Source: Bugula neritina (lineage: Eukaryota; Bryozoa; Gymnolaemata; Cheilostomatida; Bugulidae). From it: 64,000 nt of DNA. Every line of letters begins with the position of its first letter. The first letter of the stretch is position 1. The DNA is taken from contig OZ037765.1 of the NCBI GenBank assembly GCA_964035545.1, positions 29,314,004 through 29,378,003 of the forward strand. The letters run 5' to 3'. Below the pieces are notes generated by a model. It saw nothing but the letters and a program-made list of their open reading frames with translations, had not been told where the DNA came from and did not search any database. This document shows, piece by piece, positions 15,401 to 30,400 of this stretch. The translations under genes and the position numbers were made by a program.

Positions 15401-18400
15401 TTAGCAGTTCCCACTATTATATATTTGTATACATGATACGTTGCTAGGCTATAAATGCCTGTTATACTATGGCAGGTAGCATTTCCATTATTGTTTTATC
15501 ACCTTTCATTGACCCTTGAGTTATCAACATAACTTTTTTACACTGTACTGACTTCCTTGCAGAGTTTTCATTCAGCACTATATAAATATGTCTCTCTATG
15601 TTCATCAGCATTCAGCCACTAAAGAGGTTGTTTTAGGACTGTCACTAGCGGAAACAGTCAATATCTGCCAAAATTGTTTTATTCTCATAATCAAGGCAGC
15701 AAAAACTTGCAGAAATGTATCTCCCAAGTCTGCCGCATGTTTATGAAGAGTTTGAAACTATTTTCATTTATAACAAACATACTGCTTAATGTGATCATTT
15801 GACATGAAATAGAAATATTAGCTTTAGCTTATCAGCCAGTATATTTTGTTAAAAGTGAAGACATGAAATTCACATGAAGATATGCTGCTGCTAGGCTGAT
15901 ACAATTAATCACTTTTTTTGATGCTTTGACATAGGGAACGTTTAGTTGAGAGCCCTCAACTATTTATGGGGAAAATTCAAAGTTTTTTTAGTCATGGCTC
16001 AGTAAGTTCAGGAATTTAACTATGTTACAGAGCCACAGAATAGTATCCTTTCTCAAAGGTTATGCAGGTGCTAATTATTTTTCCGATTACAGTTGGTAAT
16101 AGGTGCCTCAGTTGTTCCACTTGTGCATGTGAAGTTGCTAATTCAATATAGTTACACTGAATATGCTGCTTTAGGAGTTGTCCCTTCAGCCCATTAGTTA
16201 CAGCCCATAGATTTATGATTGTTGCTATTCACTATAAGCAAGAAAGTAAACTTTTACCATTTATGTGTAAAAGAGCAATTTACTTTTGCCATTTAAAATA
16301 TTTTAGTTTTTGAGTAAAAAGTTATAAAATGATTGAAAATATTTAGGCCATGTTAGACTATATTTGACTTTTCTTTCGTTACATTCTTGCGTCAGCCTGA
16401 AAATATAAAGTTATACTTAGTGTTTGCCTTATGGCTTACAGCCTATTGTCAGAATTGTCTTGAATTTCTCATTCAAAATAAATAGTTTGTTTAATTAGTA
16501 TTGATATATTTTTATCTCATAATATTTGCTTTGGAAAAAATTGAATTGCCTTATTTCATAATATTTGTTTAGAAATAGGCACCTGTCTTAAACAAGGACA
16601 TTGAGCTATTTCAAGTCGTATTAAATAATGGGGCTGTAGGTAAAACATTATACACCTGTAATTCCAACAATATTTATCTCTATTTCTAGTAGATACATGT
16701 ATTCATACTGTTGTAAGTTATTTCTCAAAGTGTATAGTGTCTAGCATAGGCTAATTAATTAGACCAATTAGCATTCCCTAAAGCTCAAACTGCATGCTTC
16801 TTGCACACTTCAATAATTATTTCAGTTACTAAATTCAAGAGAACACAACTGTTACAAATATTACTGCACTTGGTGTGTTGTAAGTCTGCAAGGACAATTG
16901 AAAAAGTAGTTAAACTTCTGTTGTTGATTTTAGGGTAAATTAGCCAAATAAATAAAAAAAGTTATTTTTCAATGGCAAGTTGTACCCTGCATAGTTTTCA
17001 TTGATTGGCACTGATTTTCATCAAAGCCTGCCATACAATTTTTAAATAAGCTTTGAGGATGGCACAAGGTTTAAGAAAACAAAAAGTGAAATAATACATT
17101 AGTTTGCCTGAACAAAAATTTCTCACTAATTTATGAATAAATTTACTAATTACCAGGTAGCGATTGAATTTAATGGCTAATTCTGTAACAGGAATATAAT
17201 AAGGACTTTATTTATCACCATATAAGTAATATATTGTTGTGTTTATATAATTGATGAACTACCTACAGCTTCTCTGCAGCTTGTGTATACCATATCACAT
17301 CGTTTAACATCTTGCTAACAAAAGTCATTTAATTTAAATTTCTTGTTTAAGTCAATGAAAGCTAGAAGTTCATTACTGAAAATATAGAATAGTTTTCCTT
17401 TAATCAGATAGCCAAGGTACATCAACCTGTAAGGAATGTTTGACCGAATTATTTTTTATCTGTTGAAAGTAACTATGTATTGAAAGTATAATCTCTCACC
17501 ATATTTGTTAGATGTGATGATAGACCGCATGTTTGACGTATAAAGTTACACTAAATAGTTATATATTGGTTGTTATATAAAGATAGATCTGAAAAGTAAA
17601 AAAACACCTACGCATTTACAACAGAGTTGATTTCATCTAAAACTAGAGCATAGTATTCTACTACTTCCATATCTTGTTACAAGTTTTGAGCTTTCTATTG
17701 TATTTCCTGTTATGTTAATTGACCAAAAATAATGCTACTATACAGTGCTGTTGGAATCAATAATTGCTACAAGATATGAGTTTTATCACTACAGAGTAGT
17801 ATCAAGTGTCTGATGCTGCCTTAAGGCTGTTTATACACGCTGACTTTACACTTACAGCGTATTAGACACACTTGCTTGCTCTACTCTAACCAAACTGACA
17901 GGGAACTAATTGTTTGTAAAATTTGAAAGTCCTGTTTCTAAAAGTGAAGGAAGACCTACTTGGCTTTTCTTTCTAGACTTGTAGTGTATCAATATTATTC
18001 TATAAAGTAGTTTCTCTTGAATCAAGTGTGGCTCATTATTACTGATTCAGCCACTTGATGTCGGTTAGAGGGAGAGTTTATCTTGTGACTTTAGACGACG
18101 AGGATGTTGGTAAGAGATTCCGATTATTGTAGTTATTGAGTTGGTTGGAGGTTTCATCTTTGTATTTCTAGAATGTAATCTCATAATTCTATATCTAAAA
18201 TTAAATAATTAGTAACAAATTATATTGTATAATTTTAATCGTTTTTATCAAGCTTGCTTACATCGATCATCTTCATAACTAATTAACAGCCTTATTTTAA
18301 CATCGTAATGTAAATAAATATATGGGGATTGGAGATTCTAATTGAAGCTAATGTACATTGCTTGGTATTCCTAAACACTTTCTCTAATTTGCCATCATAA

Positions 18401-21400
18401 CCTTTAATGTTTCTCACTTGGACTCGTTATTTCAAGAACTATCACAGCAGTTTAGCTAGTTTAGGCTATTACACCACCCAGTCTATTATTATGTTATTAA
18501 TTTATTGTTATATGTACTGGTATAGTTAGCTCATGCGTCTCATATACTGTTTGGATTATTGATTTTGTTTAAACAGAAAAGCTTTTGAAGATACCGTAGT
18601 TGTGCGTTATACTCAGTATAAAATATTATGATTGCAGTCTGTAATACCATACATCTGTATATATTAACAATTATAATTAATAATTTATACAGTATTGCTG
18701 TGTTTCATTAAAATATTATTAACTGATAGGCAGGATGTAGTTGGGTTTAGTTGTGAAGTTCTTATTTAGAAGTTTTTTCTTTGCTAAATGTGCATATTAT
18801 ATTAACTGGTGTTTAAATTTAAAAAGAAATTATTCTGGTTTATTAAAAGCTTTGCATAGATTACTTTGTAAATCAATCCCATGCATGAGTTAGTTTTTTT
18901 ACAGATAAACAACTTTATAAGTATGCATTATCTGGCACATTACGTATTGAAATATACCTGCACAGACCAGCAAGTAGCTTAGTTATTATCAGACAGTGGT
19001 GTATGAAATGTATTGACTATCACCTCGTAACTGTACTGAGTGACTATAGTATGCTGAGGTTATAGAGTTGTCTACCCATTTCCAGTGGATATTTCAATGA
19101 ATACCATTGAGATGTTGGGGCCTTAACTAACCCATCTACTAGCAATATATTCAAAGAAGTTTTGCTGCCTATGGAACTTGGGCTAATAAGTTTGCTCTTT
19201 GATCAAAGGTCACGTGTATAGGTTGTTGGAGATTTGTGTGTTTTGAGTGATGACTGGAGTTGTCTTATTACAGATGGTGGAAACTGTGGTGACCTTGATG
19301 ACATCATCAGTGACCTTTGTGCTCTAGAAGCAGAACTCACAGATGCACAGAAAGAGTTTCACACCAAGCAGCCTGTAACTGATGGTGATTCTGGCAACAT
19401 TGATGACATGTATTCATCAAATCCTCAGACAATGGTAGGGTGTTGTGATGCCGTAATATGTATAGCTGTATGTCCCAGTTTGGTCAGCTCAAAATAGGGT
19501 AAATTACGCTGATGACGTTGGCTTGTTGGTCTATAATTAAAATGAGTTGCGTGATGCTGTCTAGATGAAAAGCTTTCACCATAACTTACACAGATGTCAC
19601 AGTTGTGTAGTTGTTGTGACAAATGTCTACAAATGGTTGTTCTAAACTAACATTAGTGGTCCTATAAGCTATTATTAGTGATATTAAAAACTTAAAACAT
19701 GTAATAACATGGTTTGGAAAATAATACAATAATTAACAAGTTTTATACGTCTCTTGTTACCCAAAACATCATTATTAACATTACTGTGTGTCAGTGTGTA
19801 ATCATAGTGACTTGTCTGGACCATACGACATGGCAATGAATTGGTCTATTGATGTCTGACACCTTGCATGACTAGTTACTCCATTTACTGATCACATACT
19901 CTATGTTGTGCCAGTATGAAATGACCAGCATATTGGTAAATGAGCCTCGGCTTCTTCACATTCCCCTCCCAACTTACTCATTATTCATACCAAGTGTATG
20001 TTCAGTGAAATACCTTATCTCCAATGACTCTACTTTCTCGCATGCGAACTTAAATACTCAATGTAGCATCTACGTGTATATCTTTCAGTGCCTTGCTTTA
20101 AATGTTGTAAGAGTGCTATGCTCTATTTAGCCAGTTTCAGTAGAGACAACTCTTCCATCAATAGATCAGAGTCTAGAGTCTAGACACTGATTTATGATGT
20201 CATCATACAGGAAGACTCTTGGCTACACTAAAACTGACACCATATACAGCATGTGCTTTGCATGTTGAGTGTTGTGTATATATGTTATTTTCTTTTCTTT
20301 GTTGTCACCCATTCTAGAAGGACAGTATAGAGACTGTTTGCAAGACATCTTCCAATGGATATAATATTCCTCCTTCAAGTGTCCATGTTATCAAGGTTCC
20401 CTCTCTATCCACTGGTACCCTGAATAACAATCTGTACAACAGGGCAAACACTTTAGATAGAACACCTACGCAGAAATCTACACCAAACAAAGCGCCTCTC
20501 CAGACAGCGTGTGGCAGCAGTGAAACCAGTGCTGCCGGAAGCTCTCATACTAACAGTAGTAGTGTATGTTGCTTTATTATGCTTTCCACTTCACCTGGTT
20601 TTAGTTGGTTATTATAGTTATACACCACAGAAAGAAAACATGAACACTATTTTTGAATATTTTGAAAATTTGATATTATATAATTGCTAGAGTGTTTATG
20701 TTTTCTTTCCCATGAGTCTAATTAGTTGTATTCTACCTCTATAGAACTATGCAGTTGTAGACAGACTTGCTTTCAAAGGGCACAGCTTGCACTGTTGTAC
20801 TGTGATCACTGCACATGTTGCCTGGTTGTGTTATTCTTTCATCTTTGGTGGTCCATCTGGTAATCATACAGATAGATGTTTGTAATTAGAACATTGATAA
20901 AATCTTTAGGTTATAGGCAATGGAACTGTTAATATTACGGCAATGAAAGTTCTAATGGTATGAGTGACATGTACAGGAAATAGTTATATGATTATTGAGT
21001 GTACACGGCAATCATTTTTTATTCAAGAGGAAAAAACTCCCAGTTAATTTTTATTCAGTTGAAATTAGAAAAATTCAAGGCTGCAGCTACATTTTAAAAT
21101 TTTACTTTTTTCTCCAAAATATTGTTTCTATGAGCTCTTTCAAAGTGTAAGCAAGATAATTTAGTGTAAACCTGCAGCAAGCATGTCGTGTATAACAAAG
21201 TAAACAATTCTCTGATGCTGTATTAGCTGTAATAAAATCTTGTTTTTAAAATGTAATCTAAAACTGATAACTAAGTCAACATGTTTTCGTGAAACTAGCA
21301 CTCCCTTTACAACTATGCATTCGTGTACTTTATCTTATCTGTTGTTAAGCCATGTAAACTTATGCCCGAGGTTAAACTTCATTTAAAACACTGATAAAAG

Positions 21401-24400
21401 TTGTGCTATTTAAAAACTGAAACAGAATAGCTGCTTATAAAGGTGTGTTGTAGTTTTCCTGTTTAATAAAATGCAAATACATCAATTAACCTTTACTTCA
21501 CACGTTGAGAAATGAGCAAACAGCCACCACCCCTTGTCTAATTACAGATATACTGTTGAAATATTATAAATACATATGAAATCTGTCTGTTGTTAGACTG
21601 CCTGACTGACTCTGCAGTATCCCACTATTTTGTTGCTATATTTAGTGGGACAGAATTATATAGTGATTTGTAAATCTCAAGACAAAAACCTATGTTTGAT
21701 CATCAATTAATTACCACTTCCTTCACCACTAAGCTTAGTTTAAATAAACTTACTCATTGGTATTGCTTTATTCAACTACTTCACTAAAATATCCATACAA
21801 TAGTAAAGACAATACACCATTATCTTTTATTCATTTACTCTTTAATTTTTTTATTTAGATTTGCCTTTGTCATTATTAGTTTATATTGACTTGTTATATC
21901 ACATGCAAATTGGGCTTAATGCATCTTTTTGTCTCTGGTTATTTACTTGTAAGAAGGCTTTGAGAACCGTGAAGCGTAGAACAGACCTGATATCAACACA
22001 TTATTATGAAAGAATTTCAATAGGTCTGTTGGCATGTGTTCACTGATAGGATTATTTGATTGGATATGATTAGACAGCTGGAACTTAAGCCTCTTTGTGT
22101 ACACTCCTTCATCTTCTCAAGTCTCCTCTATCAATCACTCATTGACATTTGCATGCAAACAGTCGAGCTAGGAAGTTAGTTTATGCTGTGTATTATGCTA
22201 GCTAGAGACACTCATCATGGTTAGGATTATTCGAGGTAGTTTAGGACGGTACTCTGCTAGGAATCTACATTCCGAGAGAAAGCAACGACTGGCACCACCT
22301 ATAACTCCTACTAGCTGTGACGATTGTTGCGATCTTTTATTACAGGGAGACAGTGAGTTGAGGGCCAAAGAGGAAAAAATTTTAATAGCTATACAGAAAA
22401 TACGAGCTGCTGATGTAAAGAAGGTAAAACACTTTAATAATATATTACCTTACTTTGAATTTAAGAAGGCTCATTATTTTGATTTTAAATGCCATATAAA
22501 ATGTTTTATTTGTCAGCTGCACATGGCTGATTTGTGATTAAATCGATAACCTCGACTGAAAGAATAAGCAGAAATTTGTCTAAATTTAGCCTTTTTCTCC
22601 CAGCTGCTAAATAAAACAAGCACAATTAGTGAATAATTGTATTGCCATGGCTAGAACTTTGTTGGCTAGGTTATAAATACATGTATCTGAAAAAACATTC
22701 TCACAACCTTTTGCCTATTCCAGTCTTTAATTTTCTGACAATAACAACTTTGACTGCAATCAGCATAATATTTCTAACTGCTGCCAACTGCTAGGAGTGC
22801 TGCCTGAAGGCCTATTATATAGGAATAACTATACTATTATAGTGATTTGTTGCCTAGCCTTTGATGACACTACCAGATAAAGAACATGAATTTCTTGATT
22901 GCAAACCAATGTACTCACTTACTGGCCAATCAGGTTTGTGTGTGATAGGTCAGGAGTCAGCCAGAAGTCATGTCATCTTTCAGTAATTCAGAACTAAGTA
23001 TCTTTCTTAGTCGAGCTGCCTCACTTACTATGCCTTACTTACAGCTGTTCGTCAAAGTATTTATTCAAAATGGAGAATGCAAGACTATATTGGTGGACGA
23101 GAAGATGACGGTGTCAGAGGTTCTGGTGCTGCTCTATGAGAAATGTGAAGTGAAACCCAATGTAAGGTGGACTCTGGTGGAGCAAATCCCAGACCTGTAT
23201 ATAGGTGAGTTAGAGCTTAAAGTCTAGACTTTAAACTAGTACATATATTGATTCTCTTCCATCTCTTCAAGTTTATCATATAATCAATTGTCACAAACTA
23301 ATAAATTACCTTCATTATAAAAGAGTCTGTTAGAGTCAACTAAGAAACTAGTACTATTTACTTAATGAGATTTAAACTGGAAGTCAGGTAGTTCAGACAT
23401 TCACACGCGATGATTGATTTCAGCACTTCTAGGCTTATAGTTATACTCTTTTGATTAGTCAAAATATCATCACTAGACACTAGTAGCGTGGTTAGTTTCT
23501 GCATGGAGTTTGGCCATGGATACAAGCATAGTTAGAAATTTTGCTAAAGTTTTTGTTAGCCATGAAAATAATGAAAGAGTATTTTAACCGTTGCTATTGG
23601 CTATTTATAATATTTCTGTCAATTGCAAACATGAGAAAAGATGAGAAAACATGTGAACATGAAGCTGCAATAAAACCAATTTAAATAGATGTGATCATAA
23701 ATTTGTGGCTCAATACAGTTTAGAGTTTAGACCATAGCAAGTGTCAAATAGTTCTAGCTACAAATGAAGAAATCTAGCTAGGCTGACCACTATCAATATT
23801 TGCTAGATTTTGCAATTCCATTCCAGGGCTTAGTAAGCCTGATAACTCTGGTTTTTTGTTAAAAAACTTACCAAGAAGATGTTGCAATGCACTAACCAGC
23901 TGTCTATGTTGTCTTAGAATTGTCATAGCAACTAACGCAGCTGGTAAAAGCATTTAGCATTCTGGGATCTAACCATTATCTCAAAGAACATCAGTGAAAT
24001 CGTGTCTCCATTTGGGTTCAGTTTTGCCCAAAATCCATTGCAACAGCTACTAAAGTACTGTGAACAAAAAACAAGTGCAACATAGACTGGGCGTGTGTCT
24101 ATACTGGAACTCTGTGTGTCTATACTAGAACTCTGGAAGCATATATAATCTAAAACTATAATATGCGTCAACCGCAAAAGTTGAGTCGTAGGTTTTCCAT
24201 TTCTTCAAAAGTTGATTGGTTTGAATACGTTTTTCTATTCTTGGTTACTTTGACTTTTAAAACTACACCCATTAGGCTAATGTTTGATTAATCATGCAAA
24301 AATCAACTTATTAGCTGTGAAAAATTTGATAAATTTACTTGTTCGAATCCTTCGATTACAACGTTAGAGCAAAATGCTACAGCACAGCTCTCTGGATTTT

Positions 24401-27400
24401 CTGGTGCTATTGGCATTTGCCTATAGGTAGGGTGTTGAATTCTCATCAAGTTAAAAATAAGAAACATCTAGTAAAGGGTGTGTGTAGCATGACATAGATT
24501 GTGCTGGTGGTTCAAACCCTACAAAGGTCAAGATGGTTTTGGGAATGGCATCCAATCAAAATTGCTCTTACACTTTTCGGCTTATCGGAAGCCCATAATC
24601 CATGTTGTCAGAATGAGGCAAAAGATGTCTACAGTCTTCAGCAAACTCTAATATCAGGTTCCTCAAAAGACTTCAGCTACAAACTCAGGGAGTACATCAA
24701 TAATTTCTTCATTTTGAAGGCAAGAAACGTTGAAGTGTTAAATAATACAAAGAAGTATCATATACCTTCAAACAGTACAGGCAATAAAAAATGAATCATA
24801 GAACTACACAGCTGTTCATATCTAGTGGAGCTGTAGCAGTGCTCTGCATCTCATTACTCTTTGGAAAGTGCCCAAAGGAATCAAATAAGTTAATTTTTTG
24901 CTCATTTAACTTAGCTTGATTGTGTCTTTGTCCAGTAACCGATTTGGTGAATGTAATCAACCAAGCCTTACGTTCATAATACTTGGCACTAGATGGTGGG
25001 GGTATCCTAGTACACCTCTTTCAAATATGTGATATTATGAAGAATTTACTATAATGTGGTGTCCTTTGACAGATTCTAGTCTACAGAGATTATTTTGCTA
25101 GGATTTCCTGATGATAAAAAAGATATTTGCTAGACTCACAGAGCTACCTACATGTGATTATACATAGCCTTGGCAGGAAGTTCATAGTTTCAAAACAATG
25201 ATACATTATAAACAGGGAGTCATTTCCATTAAATTAAAAGGGTGTATTATTAGGCCCAACTAATAAGCTTTTATGACAATAATGGAACGTATTATCTATA
25301 TAATCTCTTTTTTGTGATCCATTAAATTCTCTTCCATTGTTGGATATTTGCACAAGTTTTTTGGAGATACTTGGTTAATTACATTTTGTAAAGTAATGAT
25401 AGACTACTTGTTATGTTTACTGAGGTATATTTCCAATTGAATAATAACCACGCTGGTATGCGCAGTGTTACAACTAACAAAAACCGGATACACAATATTG
25501 AATAAATGGGCGGAGCCAAAATATAACAGATTCTCCCTTTACAAAGCTTGACTTACAAAACATTTAAGAAACAAAACAAGTAATAAATTCAAAGTAAGAC
25601 AGAAAGAAATGAAAGAACAATGTAACTGTAAAATAATAAAATTGAAAGTATTATAAGTCTAACAGCACTCTTGGCTTACGTATCCTACTTGAACGCCTTG
25701 GCTCTGGAGGTGTGGTGACAGGTGCTGAAGGTGTACTCACAGTTGCAGGAGTTTGAAGACTATCAGGACGAGGCTCCATGTGCTCAGAGGTTGGACCTGT
25801 TTGAGGTGCAGAGACTGGTGGCAAGTGGCTTAATGAAGAAGGTGTGTTCCTAGAAATTAAATCACATGGCACACCGGTAAATGGCTGAACACTGATATCT
25901 AAAGGAGTGGTTTCATTTTGGTCATTAGCTATTTTCGCTTCTCGGTGCTTGAGTTGGTCTACATGGCGTTTCCATTTCTTTTCTCCTACCTGTACGAAAT
26001 AACACAACGGGCCAACCTGGTCAATTATTACCCCCTTTTTCCATTTAACAGCTCCAAGGTAACACCTCACCCAAACATCTGAGCCTATGTCAAATTCACG
26101 GTGTATAGCTATAGGACCTGCATCATGTAGTTTTGATGTTATGTCAGGCTTTAAGCAATCAAGCCTTGTTCTCAATGTTCGACCAAGCATTAAAGTTGCA
26201 GGGCTCTCACCAGTAGTTGAGTGAGGAGCATTACGATAAGCCAACAAAAACCTGTCTAACCGATACTGTAAATCTAAACCTTGAGAGGCCCTTAGAGCAC
26301 TTTTGACTGTTTGTACAAACCGCTCTGCTAAACCATTAGTGGCTGGATGATAAGGTGCACTTTTCTTATGCTTGATGCTCAAATGTGCCAAAAAGGCTTC
26401 AAACTCTTCACTACAAAATTGTGGTCCATTGTCACTGACCAGCTCCATAGGCACACCCCATCTAGCAAAGATTGGCCTAAGCATGTTTATAGTACTTTGG
26501 GAGGTGGTAGATTTTGTAACACACACTTCAGGCCACTTAGAATACGAATCCACCACTACTAGTAACATATGACCTTCTACAGGACCAGCATAGTCAATGT
26601 GAATGCGCTGATATGGTCGAGTTGTGGGTAGCCATGGGTGTGTATTAACTGCTTTAGGGTCATTACTCATAGACATGCATGAATCGCAAGACCTGCTAGT
26701 TGCTTCAATATCTTTGTCTAAGCCTGGCCACCACATAAATGACCTTGCTACAGATTTCATTTTACATATACCTAAATGCTCAACATGCAATTCCTTTAAC
26801 AGAGGGTTTTGAAGAGAACGGGGAATAACTACTCGATTTCCCCACATAACTACTCCTGACATGATAGATAGCTCATTTCTCCTAGCAAAGAAAGGGTTCA
26901 GATCCCAGTCGGCCTCACACAATTTTTGAGGCCAGCCCTCTCTCACTAGTCTGAATACCTTACACAGTGTTGGGTCTTTAGCAGTGAGCTTAGCAACCTG
27001 TAAGGAAGTGATAGGAAGCCCAAGATTGTCAACTTTAAAAATAAAGGCATGGGGTTCTTCATTCAATTCACTAGCAGCTACTGAATCAGGATACCGGGAA
27101 AGAAAATCTGCCCTATTATCTTTGCTTCTGCGCCACTCAACGGTGTAATCATATCCTGAAAGCTTTAAAGCCCACCTTTGAATACGCTCTGCTGTCATAA
27201 CCGGAAGCCCCCTCTCTGGGGCAAATATTCTACTTAGAGCCTGATTGTCCGTCACTAGAGTAAACTTCCGCCCATATAAGAAATGCCTGAATTTTTCTAA
27301 CCCAAAAACAACAGCCAAACCTTCTCGCTCTATTTGTGGATACAAAACCTGCGCAGATGTTAATTTTCGAGATGCAAATTGTATGGGGCGTTCTACATCA

Positions 27401-30400
27401 TCAATAACGTGTGAAAGAACTGCTGCTATGCCTACTCTTGAGGCATCACACGTTAGTTTCACAGGCAAGTTTGGGTTAAAGTGAACTAGCAGCTTACTTT
27501 CTCTCAATAAGTTTTTAGATTTTTCAAAAGCATTCTGGGCCGTCTTATCCCAGACAAATTTAGCATTGGCCTTAAGCAAAGCATTCAAAGGGGCAACAGT
27601 CGCAGCAAGGTTGGGCAAGTAACGCCTGTAAAAATTCAGTAGGCCCACATAAGATCTCACTTTCGATTTATCCTTAGGTGCCTCAGTTTCAAGGATGCTA
27701 TCTAACTTGGCAGGAATTGGCCTAATGCCCTCACCATTAATTATGTGACCAAGATATTTCACTTCGGGCTTCAGAAAAGAACATTTTGAGTGCTTTAATT
27801 TCAAACCATGTTCTTTTATACGTTTGAAAACCAACTCTAGCCTATGGTTATGTTCCTCTACAGTTCGCCCTGCAATCAATATGTCATCATAATATATATG
27901 AACACCCTCTATACCATTAAGCACATGTTCTATGGCATTTTGCCACAAGGACGGAGCAGTCTTGATACCATACGGCAGTCTGTTATACTGATACAAGCCT
28001 CTATGGGTGACCAGTGTTAGCAACTCTTTGGATGACTCATGTATGACCATCTGATTATATGCTTGGGCAAAATCTAAGTTTGAGAAATATTTGTTTCCTG
28101 CTAAATCACACAGAATATTTTCCATGTTTATTTGAGGTGGTGCTACTTCCTTAAGAAGAGGGTTGACTGTCGACTTAAAATCACCGCAAGGTCTGACCGA
28201 GCCGTCAGGTTTGGGGATAAAGAGTAAGCTAGTGGACCAGCTACTGTGTTCAACAGGTGTCAAAATTCCTTCATTAATTAGCCTATCAAGCTCCTTATCT
28301 ACTACAGACTGAAGTGCAATAGGCACTCTGTAAGGTTTAGAGCATTTGGGGGTAGCGCCATCAACCAACTCAAGCTTAACTGGTGAACCTTTTAGCAAAC
28401 CTTGACCTTTAAAAATATCAGGGTAGGCAGCCAGCAATCGTTCAATGCCATTTACCGATGAACTTACCACACTCTTTATGGCTTGCCAATTAATTTGCAA
28501 CTCTCCCAGCCAGTCTCTCCCCAACAGGGCAAACTTTGATGCACCAAGCACATGAAGCCACATCCGTTTAGTCTGGCCAAAATGTTTGACATTCACTTCC
28601 ATTTTACCTTCGCAATTCACCACATCTCCAGTGAAGCTACAAAATTTTACATTAGAAGGTGAAAGTTTTACATTGCTAAAATGTTTCTGATACAGAGAAT
28701 AGGGAATTAATGAGACTGAAGCACCAGTGTCGATTTCCATATTGACATTAGCATCATTAATTTGCAAAGTAACAGAATATGGATTAGATAAATTAGATTT
28801 TTCTGCCAAAAGAGTGCTAGCTATTCCAATATTAGCCATGTCTGATGATAAATCACTTTCATATGAATGTACAGGATGATATTGTTGAGCAATATTTGTT
28901 TGAACTCTTTCTCCATTACACATGGGTTTAATGTGTCCTCTTTTCCCACAAGAGTGGCAATTAGCATCTTTAAACCTGCATCTAGCTGGATGATGACCTC
29001 TACCACATCTCCAACATTTTGTGTTATAATTACTGTTAGAATACTTAGCTGCGGGTAATGGCGGTCCCAGGCGTGGGGCTGTGTGACTGTTGGAGGCCTG
29101 GGACCTTGAAGCATGAGGACCTCTGTTGGTGGGTTGTCTTTCCGAATAGACTGCATTCACAGGTTCTGATGGCAGTGCTTGTTTAGCCATAGCACTTGAC
29201 TGGTAATCGTCCATTTGCTTCGCTAAAGTCACAGCATTATCCCATGTCAGAGTTGTGCCTTCTCTTATCAATGCTTGTCTGATTGTGTCAGACCTGACAC
29301 CAGCCACAAGCCTGTTCCGTAGCTTTTGTTTTAACTGTTCAGTGGGTCCAAAATTGCAGTGTGTAGACAGTGCTTTGAGAGCCAGAATAAAGTCAGACAC
29401 TGACTCAGTAGGTGATTGCGTTCTGGTATCAAATACATACGCTTCTGCTACCTCATTCTTAGCTCCAAAATGATTGTCAAACAGCTCCAGCAAGCCAGTA
29501 TAATCCATTTCGTTGATTGATGTAGGGGCTGATAAGCTCACTAATAGGCTCACAGCTTCACTCCCAAGCATAGCAATAAAAGCTGCTTTTCGCTTTTCAT
29601 TTTCATTAATATCATTCACTATTAGCCATGACGTAAATCTGGTCTTATAAGTAGACCAATCTTCTGTGTCGTGCTTGAATTCACTTATGTTGCCCACGGG
29701 CATAGTTAGAGAAAAATATTGAGTTCAAAATAATAAAAATAAAGACCATCAATCGTCGCCAGCTTGTTATGTTTACTGAGGTATATTTCCAATTGAATAA
29801 TAACCACGCTGGTATGCGCAGTGTTACAACTAACAAAAACCGGATACACAATATTGAATAAATGGGCGGAGCCAAAATATAACACTACTAGAGTACACAA
29901 TACTAATCATAGCTAGCTCTGCCACTTAACCCACAGTCAGTCTATTCTCTACAGCGTTAATGTGTGTGTATCTAGCAGTGCATTTCAACAACACACAATA
30001 TCAGTCATTTCTTTGAGAAGCCTTCATGAAATTTGACTTACTTTTGATTAAATACAGTTCATTAAATGTGGCATAAGTTGAGATATGCAGAGACTACTTG
30101 AAGAGATAAGCTGTATAGTACTAATATATTCACAGGAATAATAAGATATTGTACCCCAGCAGCTGAAGTTCAGCCTGCCCATGCATGTAGCAGTCTTACA
30201 AAGCCAGCTGTACACTATTGTTAGGGTAATGAAGGCACACTTCACTGCAATTAGCTTATAATTACAGCCAAAGGTCCACTACCTGATCATATATCACAAA
30301 CTTCACAATAATCTACAGTCTTTTGTTTAGTTCTAAAATTAGAAAAGATAATGTTACAGTAGATTATTATAATACTGGATATTTTGAATAGATATTTCAT

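Larger units (their letters stand above)
25409..29884 (-). mobile_element. intact Ty3-type LTR retrotransposon, 4,476 bp
   Basis: Two identical 120-bp LTRs (25409-25528 and 29765-29884; TGTTAT...ATAACA at the ends) bound a single gag-pol frame. The element is flanked by the 5-bp duplication CTACT (25404-25408 and 29885-29889), which marks a complete integration. On the minus strand a TGG-starting primer-binding-site candidate lies just inside the 5' LTR and a purine tract just before the 3' LTR. It sits antisense in the MRL intron between exons 6 and 7. Perfect LTR identity and an unbroken frame mean a recent insertion that may still be mobile. Confidence 0.97.

Noticed and set aside
24480-24560. 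A GGTTCAAACCC-like tRNA T-loop word.
   Set aside because: No acceptor stem, D-arm or anticodon arm can be folded around it.
24501-24794. 97-codon open frame in MRL intron 6.
   Set aside because: No ATG start, no motif and no splice partners in frame.
26347-29473. Several + strand open frames inside the Ty3-type element.
   Set aside because: They are antisense shadows of the gag-pol frame.
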